Notes: generated by a model from the letters alone, not told the origin. Positions 1 to 8,311 are shown, numbered from the stretch's first letter. The stretch: 64,000 nucleotides of DNA from an uncultured Verrucomicrobiota bacterium (GCA_938003985.1 CALKWZ010000076.1:15827-79826); one strand, 5' to 3'. Numbers and translations are program-made.

Positions 1-340
1 AGATGCCTTTCGTGGCCAGGGCGATGATGGCGCCGGCGGAGAAGGCGTCCTTTTCGACGAAGGTGTAGACGGGCGGTTGCGCGCGCTGGATGGAGCGGAC
101 GATGTCGCCGGCGGCGTCCAGCGTGCCGCCGGGGGTGTCCATGACCAGAACGATGGCGGCGGCGTTCCGGCGTTCGGCTTCGGCGATGCCGCGGCGCAGC
201 ACGTAGAGCAGGGCGCCTTCGATCTGGCCGCGGACGGGCACGACGTAGACCGGGGCGTCCGGCGCGGGAGCCGGCGGCGCCGCGCGCACCGGCGCGGCTG
301 AAACGAAAAGCGCGGCCAGCAACGGAAGAACGGTTTTCAT
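1..340 (-). CDS. NfeD/ClpP-class membrane-bound serine protease, N-terminal part (partial)
   Basis: The gene starts with ATG at 338-340 and runs off the left window edge, so only about 113 N-terminal residues are seen. A signal peptide (MKTVLPLLAALFVSAAPVRA) is followed by the family's clear hallmarks: VYVVPVRGQIEGAL, then VLVMDTPGGTLDAAGDIV with the conserved DTPGG turn, and AFSAGAIIALA, where the Ser of SAG is the expected nucleophile. In NfeD-family proteins this ClpP-like domain is periplasmic and is followed by membrane helices and an OB-fold domain, which would lie outside the window. It lies 52 bp downstream of the TrpR-like gene on the same strand, so it may be the last visible gene of the trxB-msbA-regulator run. 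The fold assignment is secure; the substrate is unknown. Confidence 0.85.
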   Translation of the reverse strand, partial: MKTVLPLLAALFVSAAPVRAAPPAPAPDAPVYVVPVRGQIEGALLYVLRRGIAEAERRNAAAIVLVMDTPGGTLDAAGDIVRSIQRAQPPVYTFVEKDAFSAGAIIALATKGI

Positions 341-392
341 GCGGACCAGCATAAAGCCGAAGGCCGGGGATTTCAACGGCCGATGTGTCTCT

Positions 393-686
393 TCAGCCGT
401 TGTTGGCTTCGAGGCCGCGTTCGAGGCGGTCCATGAGGGCGCCGGAGGCGCAGTCCTTGCGGCGCATGAGGCGCGCGCCGCGGGTGACGTTGCACAGGGA
501 GCCGCCGATGCGCCGGGCGATCTCGCGCTGGGGCAGGCCGGCGCGCAGCAGGCGCAGGATGGTCCAGCGCTTGAGCAGCGCGACGTATTCGGAGCGGGTC
601 AGGATGTCGGCGAGGACCCGGCGCATTTCGGCGGGATCGTCGATGGCGCAGAGGGCCTGGAGGAGCTGGGTTTCTTCGTTTTTCAT
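393..686 (-). CDS. TrpR/YerC-family DNA-binding regulator
   Basis: A 97-aa all-helical protein of the Trp-repressor/YerC-YecD superfamily. The central part reads LTRSEYVALLKRWTILRLL, then a helix-turn-helix LPQREIARRIGGSLCNVTRG, which matches the TrpR pattern of 'QRE(L/I)...ATITRGS'. The start ATG (684-686) overlaps the msbA stop in an ATGA arrangement, so the two are probably translationally coupled. Family members bind tryptophan or act without a known ligand. No trp genes are in the window, so a role in tryptophan control is not supported by context. Function beyond DNA binding is inferred. Confidence 0.8.
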   Translation of the reverse strand: MKNEETQLLQALCAIDDPAEMRRVLADILTRSEYVALLKRWTILRLLRAGLPQREIARRIGGSLCNVTRGARLMRRKDCASGALMDRLERGLEANNG

Positions 687-2527
687 GGGGCGGAAACGCC
701 GGCGTCGGGCGCCTGGTTTTCGAATTGCATGCGGTAGAGCCGTTCGTAGATGCCGCCGCGGGCGAGGAGCTCCGCGTGGCGGCCGCGTTCGGCGATGCGG
801 CCCCGGTCGAGCACGAGGATCTGGTCGGCGCGCTGGATGGTGGAGAGGCGGTGGGCGATGGCGAAGACGGTGCGGCCCTGCATGGCCTCGTTGAGCGCGA
901 GCTGGACGGCGCGCTCGGATTCGGTGTCGAGGGCGCTGGTGGCTTCGTCGAGGATCAGGATGGGCGGATTGCGCAGGAGGGCGCGGGCGATGGCGAGGCG
1001 CTGGCGCTGGCCGCCGGAGAGCAGCAGGCCGCGTTCGGCGATGACCGTGTCGTAGCCCTGGGGCATGGCCTGGATGAAGTCGTGGGCGTGGGCTTTTTTC
1101 GCGGCCGCGACGACCTGCTCGCGGGTGGCGCCGGGTTCGCCGTAGGCGACGTTGTGGAACACCGTGTCGTTGAAGAGAATGGTCTCCTGCGTCACGAGTC
1201 CGATGTGGCGGCGCAGGCTTTCGAGGGTGAACTCGCGCAGGTCGCGGCCGTCGAGGCGCACGTGGCCGGCGACGGGATCGAAGAAGCGCGGCAGCAGATT
1301 GACCAGCGTGGTTTTGCCGGAGCCGGAGCCGCCGACGAGCGCGACGAGCTCGCCCGAGCGCGCGGCGAAGTCGATGCCGTCGAGCACTTGCGGTTTGCCG
1401 GCGCCGTAGGTGAACGACACGCCCTCGTAGCGGATTTCGGAAATGGGGCCGGCCAAGGGGCCGGCGCCGGGCAGGTCGGCGACGTTGTCGACCATGTCGA
1501 GGATGGCGAAGATGCGTTCCGCCGCCGCGCTGGACTGCTGGACGACGAGATGGACGCGGGAGAGCTTCTTGACGGGGTCGTACATCAGCACCATCGAGCC
1601 GAGGAACAGGATGATGTCGGAGAGTTCCAGCCCGGCGTGGCGGGAGTAGAGCAGGATGGCGCAGGCGGCCAGGACCGAGAAGAATTCCATGAGCGGATTG
1701 ATCGCGGCCTTGGAGGCGGTGATCTTGATCTGCCGGCGGAAGAAATCGAAGCTGTGCTTCTCGAAGCGGGCCTGTTCGCGGTCCTCGGTGCCGAAGGCCT
1801 TGACGATGGCGGCGCCGCCGATGGCTTCCTGCTGGATGCTGGCGAGGTCGGCGATGCGCTCCTGGCCGGCCTTGGAGTGGCGGCGGACGCGCTTGCCGAA
1901 GACGGCGATGGGCAGCAGGCAGACCGGGAAGACCGCCAGGCTGATCGCGGCGAGGCGCAGGTCGATGAAGAACAGATAGGTGGCCGCCCCGAGCAGGACG
2001 AACGGCTGCTGGACGAGGTCGCAGATGACTTCGGTGATGCCGCGCTCGATGAGCTGGGTGTCGTTGAGCGTGCGCGACATCAGCTCGCCCGTGCGCGACC
2101 CGGTGAAGTAGAGCATGGGCAGATGCAGGATTTTGCCGAACAGGTCGTTGCGCAGGACCATGACGACGCGCTGGGCGACCCATTCGATGAGGTACTTGCT
2201 CAGGAAGAACGTGGCGCCGCGCAGCGCGATGAACAGCAGCAGCACCGCGAGCACGGCCACGGTCAGCAAGAGGTCGTGGTCCAGGTTGCCGCCGTACCAG
2301 CTCTGGAGCCAGGCGTCGGCCGATTCCTGCAGGCGCGTGGCGCGGCCGCCGAACACCTGCGCCATGCCGCCCTTGGCGGAGAACAGCAGGCCGAACACCG
2401 ACCCGCCGAACAGCATGCCGAAGACCACGGCCAGCGCGAGCCGCCCGGCGTACGGCCGGGTGCGGGCGAGCAGCCGCAGATAGATCCGTTTTTCCTGGGC
2501 CGTCAGCTTGCGCGATTTGTCGCTCAT
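683..2527 (-). CDS. msbA: MsbA-like ABC exporter (lipid A flippase type)
   Basis: A 614-aa half-transporter with an N-terminal six-helix exporter domain (about residues 20-330) fused to an ATPase. The Walker A GGSGSGKT lies at 399-406, the ABC signature LSGGQRQR near 503-510, the Walker B ILILDEATSALD from 523, and an AHRLST H-loop is present. This is the usual length and architecture of MsbA, which flips lipid A-core across the inner membrane using ATP. The presence of lpxA and waaA in the same window fits that role, although related exporters carry other lipids or drugs. Its start overlaps the trxB stop and its stop overlaps the TrpR-like gene (both ATGA), so the three genes form one operon. 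Confidence 0.85.
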   Translation of the reverse strand: MSDKSRKLTAQEKRIYLRLLARTRPYAGRLALAVVFGMLFGGSVFGLLFSAKGGMAQVFGGRATRLQESADAWLQSWYGGNLDHDLLLTVAVLAVLLLFIALRGATFFLSKYLIEWVAQRVVMVLRNDLFGKILHLPMLYFTGSRTGELMSRTLNDTQLIERGITEVICDLVQQPFVLLGAATYLFFIDLRLAAISLAVFPVCLLPIAVFGKRVRRHSKAGQERIADLASIQQEAIGGAAIVKAFGTEDREQARFEKHSFDFFRRQIKITASKAAINPLMEFFSVLAACAILLYSRHAGLELSDIILFLGSMVLMYDPVKKLSRVHLVVQQSSAAAERIFAILDMVDNVADLPGAGPLAGPISEIRYEGVSFTYGAGKPQVLDGIDFAARSGELVALVGGSGSGKTTLVNLLPRFFDPVAGHVRLDGRDLREFTLESLRRHIGLVTQETILFNDTVFHNVAYGEPGATREQVVAAAKKAHAHDFIQAMPQGYDTVIAERGLLLSGGQRQRLAIARALLRNPPILILDEATSALDTESERAVQLALNEAMQGRTVFAIAHRLSTIQRADQILVLDRGRIAERGRHAELLARGGIYERLYRMQFENQAPDAGVSAP

Positions 2528-3450
2528 GCGCCGAGGCTTTCCAGGTAGTGCATGGCTTCGATGGCGGCGCGGCAGCCCTCGCCGGCCGCGGTCACGGCCT
2601 GGCGGTAGCGCGAATCGGCGACGTCGCCCGCGACGAACACGCCCGGCAGCGGCGTGCGGACGCCCGTGGCGACCAGGTAGCCGTTCGGATCCGTCTCCAA
2701 CACGCCCGCGAAGGGCGCGCTGGCCGGCACGAGGCCGATGGCCACGAACAGCGCGCCGACCTCGAGGAGGCTTTCCGCGTTCGTCTTCACGTCGCGCAGC
2801 TTCAGGGCCGTCAGTTTGCCCTGCGCGGGATCGACGAGCGCGGCGACGACGGAATTCCAGTGCACTTCGATCTTGGCGTTCGCGAGCACGCGTTCGGCCA
2901 TGATCTTCGAGGCGCGGAAGGCGTCGCGGCGGTGGATGAGATGGACGCGGGAAGCGAAGCGGGTCAGGAAGAGGGCTTCTTCCATGGCGGTGTCGCCGCC
3001 GCCGACGACGGCGATGGGCTGGCCGCGGTGGAACGCGCCGTCGCAGGTCGCGCAGTAGGACAGGCCGTGGCCGGCCAGTTCCGCTTCGCCGGGCAGGCCC
3101 AGCGGCCGGTGGCCGGCGCCGGTGGCGATGATCAGGGCGTCCGCGCGCAGCGCCGAACCGTCGGCGAATGTCAGGTCCGCGCCGCCGCCGGCGGCGGGGA
3201 CGAACTGGACGACTTCGGCGCCCTGGAAGCGCGCGCCGAAACGCTCGGCCTGCTTGCGCATGGTGTCCATCAGCTCGTAGCCGGGGATGCCGTCGGGAAA
3301 GCCGGGATAGTTCTCGATGAGCGGGGTGGTGACGAGCGGGCCGCCGGGGGCGGGGCCGTCGAGGACGAGCGGGGCCAGGCCCGCGCGCGCCGCGTAGATG
3401 GCGGCGGTCAGGCCGGCCGGGCCGGAGCCGAGGATGACCAAGGATTTCAT
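2524..3450 (-). CDS. trxB: Thioredoxin-disulfide reductase
   Basis: A 308-aa flavoprotein that passes electrons from NADPH to thioredoxin in the cytoplasm. The FAD-binding motif ILGSGPAGLTAAIYAARAGL is at the N-terminus, the redox-active CATC is at C133-C136 (SYCATCDGAF), the NADPH site is VVGGGDTAMEEA, and a C-terminal FVAGDVAD closes the FAD site. I start at the ATG at 3448-3450, because the 12 residues added by an upstream in-frame codon are not conserved in the family and the flavin motif normally begins within about five residues of the start. It is the first gene of the operon with msbA and the TrpR-like gene, and it lies downstream of a cluster of ACGT palindromes. Confidence 0.95.
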   Translation of the reverse strand: MKSLVILGSGPAGLTAAIYAARAGLAPLVLDGPAPGGPLVTTPLIENYPGFPDGIPGYELMDTMRKQAERFGARFQGAEVVQFVPAAGGGADLTFADGSALRADALIIATGAGHRPLGLPGEAELAGHGLSYCATCDGAFHRGQPIAVVGGGDTAMEEALFLTRFASRVHLIHRRDAFRASKIMAERVLANAKIEVHWNSVVAALVDPAQGKLTALKLRDVKTNAESLLEVGALFVAIGLVPASAPFAGVLETDPNGYLVATGVRTPLPGVFVAGDVADSRYRQAVTAAGEGCRAAIEAMHYLESLGA

Positions 3451-3520
3451 GCCCGGGAAAATACCCCGCCGCGCGGCCTGCGGCAATGCGGAAATGCCGC
3501 CGCCGGCCCGCGCCGCAGCG

Positions 3521-3603
3521 TTTTTACGTACTACGTAAAACGCGCCGAAAGTTTTTACGTTCTACGTAAAAATCCGGCAAACTTTTTACGTGCTACGTAA
3601 AAA
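3521..3603. repeat. Three palindromes, TTTTTACGT-N3-ACGTAAAAA, with 31-bp period
   Basis: Three near-perfect inverted repeats follow the pattern TTTTTACGT, three spacer bases, ACGTAAAAA, at 3521-3540, 3552-3572 and 3583-3603. Left arms start exactly 31 bp apart. The three spacers are act, tct and gct. The cluster lies between the stop of the alpha/beta hydrolase gene (3610) and the start of trxB (3450), both on the minus strand. The arms are AT-rich with a T-tract on either side, so each unit could form a short hairpin working in both directions. A second cluster with the same pattern lies at 35585-35690. Confidence 0.85.
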
Positions 3604-3609
3604 CCGCGC

Positions 3610-4530
3610 CTAGGGGGCGGCGGGCGGGGGCGTTTCGCGGACGAAGCGGGCGATCCGGGCGGCGAGCTTGTCGTGGCCGTAGTCGAGCGGCAGGACGTGG
3701 CCGGCGGCGTGGCTCTCGGTCAGCCGCGCGGGGGCGGCGTTGGTGGCCGCGAAGAAGAAGCGGGTGGCCGCGGCATCGACGATCTGGTCGGACGGGGCGA
3801 TGGCCATGTAGAGCGGCCCGCGCCACTCGGCGGCGCGCGGGCGGACGGCGTCCACGGCGGCGAAGAGGGCGCGGTAGGCGGCGCGATGGATGAATTTGTC
3901 GGTTTGGTAGTCGGCGCGGGCGGCGGGGTCGCGCAGGTCCTTGGGCAGGCGCGATTCGACGACGTCGGTGAAGACCAGCAGGCGGTCGAGGAGCGCGAAC
4001 CATTGGCGCGGGGAAAGGCCGGGGCTGCGGGCGGGGGAGACCTCGACGAGCGGCGCGAGCAGGACGAGGCCGGCGATCCGGTTCGCGGGGCGCAGCGCGG
4101 CGTCGAACGCGAGGGCGCCGCCGAGGGAGTGGCCCACCAGCCAGATCGGCCGGTCGGGATTCTCCGCGCGCAGGGCGGCGATTTCGCCGTCGAGATCGGC
4201 GCGCCAGGCGGCGAGGGTGGCGTCCGCCATCCGGTCGGGGCCGCCGCCGAAGCCGGTCAGGTGCAGCGCGCGCACGGCGCAGCCCTCGGCGGCCAGCAGG
4301 GGCGCGAGCTTCGCGAAGACGGCGGGACCGTCGGCGAAGCCGTGGACGAGCAGCAGCGCGGGCGCGCCGGCCGGATTGAGCGCGAAGGGTTCGACGGACG
4401 CATGGCCGGCGTGGCGGGCGGCGCGGGCGCGGACGTGGCGGGCGTAGAAGAAGTCGCTCGCCAGCCAGAAGATCGGCGCCGCCAGCGCGGCGGCCAGCAA
4501 ACCGGTTCCCAGGCGCAGGAGCGGCGTCAC
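3610..4530 (-). CDS. Alpha/beta hydrolase with N-terminal membrane anchor
   Basis: A 306-aa protein starting with GTG at 4528-4530. Residues about 5-28 form one hydrophobic segment (LGTGLLAAALAAPIFWLASDFFYA), so the protein is either membrane-anchored or exported. The hydrolase core follows: LLLVHGFADG (oxyanion HG), the nucleophile elbow GHSLGG, an acid candidate in APSDQIVD, and the catalytic His near AGHVLPLDYGHD. This completes a Ser-Asp-His triad typical of lipases and carboxylesterases. It begins 4 bp after the exonuclease stop, so the two are probably co-transcribed. The substrate cannot be told from sequence. Confidence 0.8.
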   Translation of the reverse strand: MTPLLRLGTGLLAAALAAPIFWLASDFFYARHVRARAARHAGHASVEPFALNPAGAPALLLVHGFADGPAVFAKLAPLLAAEGCAVRALHLTGFGGGPDRMADATLAAWRADLDGEIAALRAENPDRPIWLVGHSLGGALAFDAALRPANRIAGLVLLAPLVEVSPARSPGLSPRQWFALLDRLLVFTDVVESRLPKDLRDPAARADYQTDKFIHRAAYRALFAAVDAVRPRAAEWRGPLYMAIAPSDQIVDAAATRFFFAATNAAPARLTESHAAGHVLPLDYGHDKLAARIARFVRETPPPAAP

Positions 4531-4534
4531 GGGA

Positions 4535-5242
4535 TCATTCGCCGGCGAACCGGAGCACCTTGCCGGCGCCTTCGAGCAGTTCGCTGAAGCGGGGCTGGTC
4601 GCTGCGCCGGTCCATTTCCTTCTGGATGGCGTAGTAGACGAAGAGGGAATCGTCGGTGGCGCGATGGGCCTGGAGGCCGTCGGTGGAAATCTCGAACAGG
4701 TCGATCAGATCCGAGACGGTGTGGGACTTGAGTTCGGGATACCAGGTGCGGAAGAGGACAAGGCTGTCGAGGACGGCGTTCTTGGGCGGGGGCATGTCGT
4801 TGCGCTTGGCTTCGGCGGAAATGAAGCGGACGTCGAAGGGGGCGTTGTGGGCGATGAGGACGGCGCCGTCGATGAATTCGAGGAATTCGGGATAGATGTC
4901 GGCGAAGGTCGGACAGTCCTTGAGCATCTCGGGCGAGATGTTGTGGACCTTCTGGACGTACCAGGGGATGTAGCGCTGGGGATTGATCAGCCAGGTTTTT
5001 TCGCCCAGCTTGCGGCCGTCGCGGACCTTGACGGCGCCGACTTCGACGATGCGGTCGTTGGCAGGGCTGAATCCGGTGGTTTCCGTGTCGAAAATGACGA
5101 ACGTGACGTTCTTGAACTGGGTGTTCGCGGTGGGCATGCGGAAGGGGTGCGGCACGACCGGGGTCGAGTCCGCGGCGCCGGCCGAGAACATGACGAGGAA
5201 CGAGCATATCCAAACGATATGCCGCGGCAAATTGCGATTCAT
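4535..5242 (-). CDS. DEDDh 3'-5' exonuclease with N-terminal signal peptide
   Basis: A DnaQ/RNase T-type exonuclease of 235 aa. Motifs: ExoI FVIFDTETTGFSPANDRIVEVGAV (D and E metal ligands), ExoII LIAHNAPFDVRFI, and ExoIII in LQAHRATDDSL, where the His and the Asp complete the DEDDh set. The start is set by a strong Shine-Dalgarno (aaggagg) 6-7 bases upstream of the ATG at 5240-5242. From this start the first ~25 residues (MNRNLPRHIVWICSFLVMFS then AGAADS) look like a cleavable signal peptide. That is unusual, because family members are normally cytoplasmic DNA-repair or proofreading enzymes. If exported, it would degrade nucleic acid in the periplasm or outside. The hydrolase gene follows directly. 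Confidence 0.85.
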   Translation of the reverse strand: MNRNLPRHIVWICSFLVMFSAGAADSTPVVPHPFRMPTANTQFKNVTFVIFDTETTGFSPANDRIVEVGAVKVRDGRKLGEKTWLINPQRYIPWYVQKVHNISPEMLKDCPTFADIYPEFLEFIDGAVLIAHNAPFDVRFISAEAKRNDMPPPKNAVLDSLVLFRTWYPELKSHTVSDLIDLFEISTDGLQAHRATDDSLFVYYAIQKEMDRRSDQPRFSELLEGAGKVLRFAGE

Positions 5243-5342
5243 CAACGGCCTCCTTGCGGTTCCGTCTATGTGGGTCGTTGCCAAATTCCGCCGTTCCTCG
5301 GAGCAACTGGCGAAGGCCGGAGAGGCCCTTCACTTCCTCGAA

Positions 5343-5371
5343 AACTTAACCTGATCCGGTGAAACGGTCAA
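5343..5371 (-). promoter_or_regulatory. Candidate sigma-70-like promoter for the exonuclease gene
   Basis: On the minus strand TTGACC (5366-5371) and TAAGTT (5343-5348) are separated by exactly 17 bases. They lie about 100 bases upstream of the exonuclease ATG, in the gap after NAD kinase. The boxes are plausible but not consensus, and the call rests on spacing alone. Confidence 0.3.
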
Positions 5372-5410
5372 CGGGAAAACGACGAAAACGTCGGCGCCGA
5401 TTCGCGGCCA

Positions 5411-6286
5411 TCACTTCGGGTCGGCGCTGGAGCCGCGCCAGTGGAGCTTCTGGGAGAGGAGCTGGAACCAGGAGTAGCCGGGCAGATGGGCGAAGCAGGC
5501 GCTTTCGGGCGCCTGGCGGATTTCCAGGCAGTCGCCGCATTGCAGCCACCCATGCGACTGGCCGTCGACGGACAGCAGGAGTTTCTTGCGGCGGTCGGCG
5601 ATGCGCAGCGCGACGAGGCGGTCGCTGGGCAGCACGACGGGCCGGTTGCTCAGCGTGTGGGGGCAGATGGGCTCGATCACCAGCGCCGGGGTTTCGCGGT
5701 GCAGGATGGGGCCGCCGGCGGAAAGCGCATGGCCGGTGCTGCCGACGGGCGTGGCGACGATCAGGCCGTCGCAGACGAACGAGGCGACCGGCTGGCGATC
5801 GACTTCGACCTCGATCATGGTGGCGCGGGGGGAGGTGCCCCAGCCCAGGACGACGTCGTTGAGGGCGCGGGCGATCCGGCGGCGCTTGGCGCCGCGCACG
5901 AGGCGGGCTTCGAGCAGGGGGTAGCGGACGACTTCGAATCCGCCGGCGACGAGCGCGCGCAGGGCGTCGACGGCATGGACGTCGGGCACGCAGGTGAGGA
6001 AGCCGAGGTTGCCGAGATTGATGCCGAGGATGGGCGCTTCGGCGCCGCCGAGGGCGCGGACGGCCTGCAGGACGGTGCCGTCGCCGCCGAGGGACAGCAT
6101 CCGGTCCACGGCTTTGCCGAAGCGGGCGGGGGCGACGAGTTTGGCGCCGGGCAGGAGGCGGGCGGTTTCGCGGTCGCAGACGACGAGCTGGACCTGAAGG
6201 TCGCGCGCGGCGGCGGCGAGGTCCGCGAGGGTGGCTTCGGCGGCCGGTTTGGCTAGGTTGGCGAAAATTCCGACGTTCATGGGCAT
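5411..6286 (-). CDS. nadK: NAD kinase
   Basis: A 291-aa cytoplasmic enzyme that phosphorylates NAD to NADP with ATP. It has the invariant GGDGT (residues 67-71), LGINLGNLGFLT, an ALND motif where NE is usual, the FVCDGLIVATPVGSTGHALS segment corresponding to DGxxxxTPTGSTAY, and SAGGPI. The length is normal. Two in-frame ATGs occur (6284-6286 and 6278-6280) with no clear Shine-Dalgarno at either, so the start could be two residues shorter. It supplies NADP for reductases such as the adjacent trxB product. It is separated from tlyA by a short gap that contains a MITE-like element. Confidence 0.95.
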   Translation of the reverse strand: MPMNVGIFANLAKPAAEATLADLAAAARDLQVQLVVCDRETARLLPGAKLVAPARFGKAVDRMLSLGGDGTVLQAVRALGGAEAPILGINLGNLGFLTCVPDVHAVDALRALVAGGFEVVRYPLLEARLVRGAKRRRIARALNDVVLGWGTSPRATMIEVEVDRQPVASFVCDGLIVATPVGSTGHALSAGGPILHRETPALVIEPICPHTLSNRPVVLPSDRLVALRIADRRKKLLLSVDGQSHGWLQCGDCLEIRQAPESACFAHLPGYSWFQLLSQKLHWRGSSADPK

Positions 6287-6359
6287 ATCCGGATCATCCG
6301 GGAGGGAACTATCCCCGCAATTGGCCTTGCGCGCAACCCCCGATTTCGTAGCGGCAATC

Positions 6360-6529
6360 GTCAGGGTCAGACCTAGACAATAGACATTATAATCGTAACG
6401 ACAATCGGGTTAATGAGATAAAGGAATGCAAACTTAATTTGAAAGATTATTTATTGGACTGGAAATATTAACATGATTATTCAGAACGAGATACATCCGC
6501 AATGTCTATTGTCTAGGTCTGACCCTGAC
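6360..6529. mobile_element. MITE-like element with 29-bp perfect terminal inverted repeats
   Basis: Positions 6360-6388 and 6501-6529 are perfect 29-bp inverted repeats (the outer end begins gtcagggtcagacctagaca). The 112-bp interior is strikingly AT-rich compared with the surrounding high-GC DNA and has no open reading frame of note. The size, terminal repeats and lack of coding capacity fit a non-autonomous miniature transposable element. No obvious flanking target-site duplication was seen. The right repeat overlaps the 3' end of tlyA. No transposase with matching ends is in the window. Confidence 0.75.
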
Positions 6530-7268
6530 CTGGCGGTTTGCGCCAGTAGCTCAGGAATTCGACGTTGCCGGCGGGGCCTTGGATGGGCGAGGGGCAATAA
6601 TCGAGCCAGTGCCAGCCGAGGGTCTGGACGCCGAAATCGCGGATCTGCTCGACGATCCGCAGGCGCAACGCGGGATCGCGGACGACGCCGCCGTGGCCGA
6701 CCTCTTCCCGCCCGGCCTCGAACTGGGGCTTGATCAAGGCGACGGTTTCGCCCCCCGGCCGCAACAGGCGGTCGATGGCCGGCAGGATCAGGCGCAGGGA
6801 GATGAAGGAAACGTCGGTGACCGCCAGCTCGGGGATTTCGGGCAGGTCGCCGGGCTGGAGATGGCGGGCGTTGCAGCCGTCGAGGACGACGACGCGCGGA
6901 TCGGCGACCAGCCGCGAATGGAGCTGGGATTTGCCGACGTCGACGGCGTAGACCTTGGCGGCGCCGTGCTGCAGCAGGCAGTCGGTGAACCCGCCGGTGG
7001 AAGCGCCCACGTCCACGCAGATCTTGTTTTCGGCGGTGAGCACCGGAAACCGCGCGAAGGCTTCTTCGAGCTTGAGGCCGCCGCGGCCGACGAACCGCTC
7101 GGGGCGGCGAATGCGGATTTCGCAGTCGGCGGGATACTCGTGGCCGGGCTTGGCGGCGGGGGCGTCGGCGACGAGGACTTCGCCGGCCAAGATCAGGCGC
7201 TGGGCCTTTTCGCGGCTTTCGGCGAGGCCGCGCGCGACCAGCAGGACGTCGAGACGGGTGCGCTTCAC
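6513..7268 (-). CDS. tlyA: TlyA-family rRNA 2'-O-methyltransferase (S4 + FtsJ-like domains)
   Basis: A 251-aa protein with an N-terminal S4 RNA-binding domain (RLDVLLVARGLAESREKAQR) followed by a Rossmann methyltransferase. GRGGLKLEEAF provides the first catalytic Lys, VDVGASTGGFTDCLL is the SAM-binding motif, AVTDVSFISLRL follows, and VALIKPQFEAGR carries the second Lys. TlyA proteins methylate 16S and/or 23S rRNA; some are annotated as hemolysins. The start is GTG (7266-7268), overlapping the upstream stop as GTGA. The last residues (PPGQGQT plus the TAG stop) are encoded by the terminal repeat of the adjoining MITE-like element, so the natural C-terminus may have been changed by its insertion. 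Confidence 0.9.
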   Translation of the reverse strand: MKRTRLDVLLVARGLAESREKAQRLILAGEVLVADAPAAKPGHEYPADCEIRIRRPERFVGRGGLKLEEAFARFPVLTAENKICVDVGASTGGFTDCLLQHGAAKVYAVDVGKSQLHSRLVADPRVVVLDGCNARHLQPGDLPEIPELAVTDVSFISLRLILPAIDRLLRPGGETVALIKPQFEAGREEVGHGGVVRDPALRLRIVEQIRDFGVQTLGWHWLDYCPSPIQGPAGNVEFLSYWRKPPGQGQT

Positions 7269-8311
7269 GGTCCCTTGGCTTTGCGTTCCTGGATGCCGCG
7301 CCAGAGCGAAGAAGCGACGACGACGAGGGCGATGCCGCCCATGACGGACCAGAGGATGGTGTCGTAGCGCTGGTTCTGGCGGGTGCGGACGGCGCCGACG
7401 GGACCGCCTTCGCTGGCCGGGTCGATGCCGACGCCGGAGTGGACGGAGTAGGTCGGCAGTTCGTCGAGCGGGGCGGGGATGGCGGGTTTGCCGGCGTTCA
7501 CCCACGCGGTGTACCACAGGGAGGACAGATGCGTGGCCGCGTCGGAAATCTGCGCGACGACGTGGTCGCCCGTCAGTTCCCACAGCCGCAGGTAATAGGT
7601 CTCGGAGTCGATGCGGCCGTTGGCGGCCCGCTTGGCGATGAGATCGGCCCGCAACAAAACCGGCGCGAGGGCGGCGGATCGCTCGACCCAGCCCATGATT
7701 TCGCGGAAGGGATTTTCCAGATAGGCGGCGGGCGCGGGCTGGATGGAATCGGGGCGGAAGAACGCCTTGGTCATGTCGCTTTCGATGCGGGCATGGGCGC
7801 CGACCTGCCAGGTTTCCTGGCCGTTGAAGTTGCGGGTGCAGTGCAGCGGCATGTGGAGGTCGGCCGCGTAGTGGCTGAGGGCGGCGCCGCATTGGGCGGC
7901 CCACGTCCAGTTGTTCGTGCGCATGGCGTCGGTCATCTGGCCGAGGAGCTCGACGATGGTCCACGGCGCGATGCCGATTTCGGCGGGGATGGCGTCCATC
8001 TGCAGGAACGCCTCGATCTGCACGGGCGGGAGCGCGCGGATGTCGGTGCCCGGCGGCAGGCGGTCGGGTTCGAAGTAGTGGCGCGGGCCTTCGTCGGGAT
8101 CGCTTTCCTTCCAGAGGTCGGGATAGATGCCCGGCAGCGCCATGGGGCGCGCGAAATCGCGGAAGGCCGCCATTTCCTCCGGCGCGTTGCGGCCGGCGGC
8201 CTTGTTGATTTGGATATGCTGCTGGCCGGACCAGGCCCCGGCCGCGAGCGGCAAGGCGAGGAGCAGCGGCAGCGCAACCGGCGCGAGGCGGCGGAGCGGC
8301 GCGGCCGTCAC
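7265..8311 (-). CDS. Exported zinc-dependent phospholipase C / S1-P1 nuclease-like protein
   Basis: A 348-aa protein starting with GTG (8309-8311), coupled by a GTGA overlap to the upstream acetyltransferase gene. A signal peptide (ending near LALPLAAGAW) leaves a Trp close to the mature N-terminus, as in this zinc-enzyme superfamily, where that residue is a metal ligand. Further ligand motifs: GQQHIQ, PRHYFEPD, LSHYAADLHMPLHC and GAHARIESDM. A single C-terminal helix (about residues 318-338, ILWSVMGGIALVVVASSLW) should anchor it in the membrane. The superfamily contains phospholipases C and single-strand-specific nucleases, and the sequence does not decide between them. The metal-binding fold is secure. 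Confidence 0.75.
   Translation of the reverse strand: MTAAPLRRLAPVALPLLLALPLAAGAWSGQQHIQINKAAGRNAPEEMAAFRDFARPMALPGIYPDLWKESDPDEGPRHYFEPDRLPPGTDIRALPPVQIEAFLQMDAIPAEIGIAPWTIVELLGQMTDAMRTNNWTWAAQCGAALSHYAADLHMPLHCTRNFNGQETWQVGAHARIESDMTKAFFRPDSIQPAPAAYLENPFREIMGWVERSAALAPVLLRADLIAKRAANGRIDSETYYLRLWELTGDHVVAQISDAATHLSSLWYTAWVNAGKPAIPAPLDELPTYSVHSGVGIDPASEGGPVGAVRTRQNQRYDTILWSVMGGIALVVVASSLWRGIQERKAKGP

Noticed and set aside
725..2548. Long plus-strand open frame opposite msbA
   Set aside because: It mirrors the msbA codons in high-GC DNA and shows only Glu/Ala/Gly/Asp-rich composition with no domain. msbA has all its catalytic motifs.
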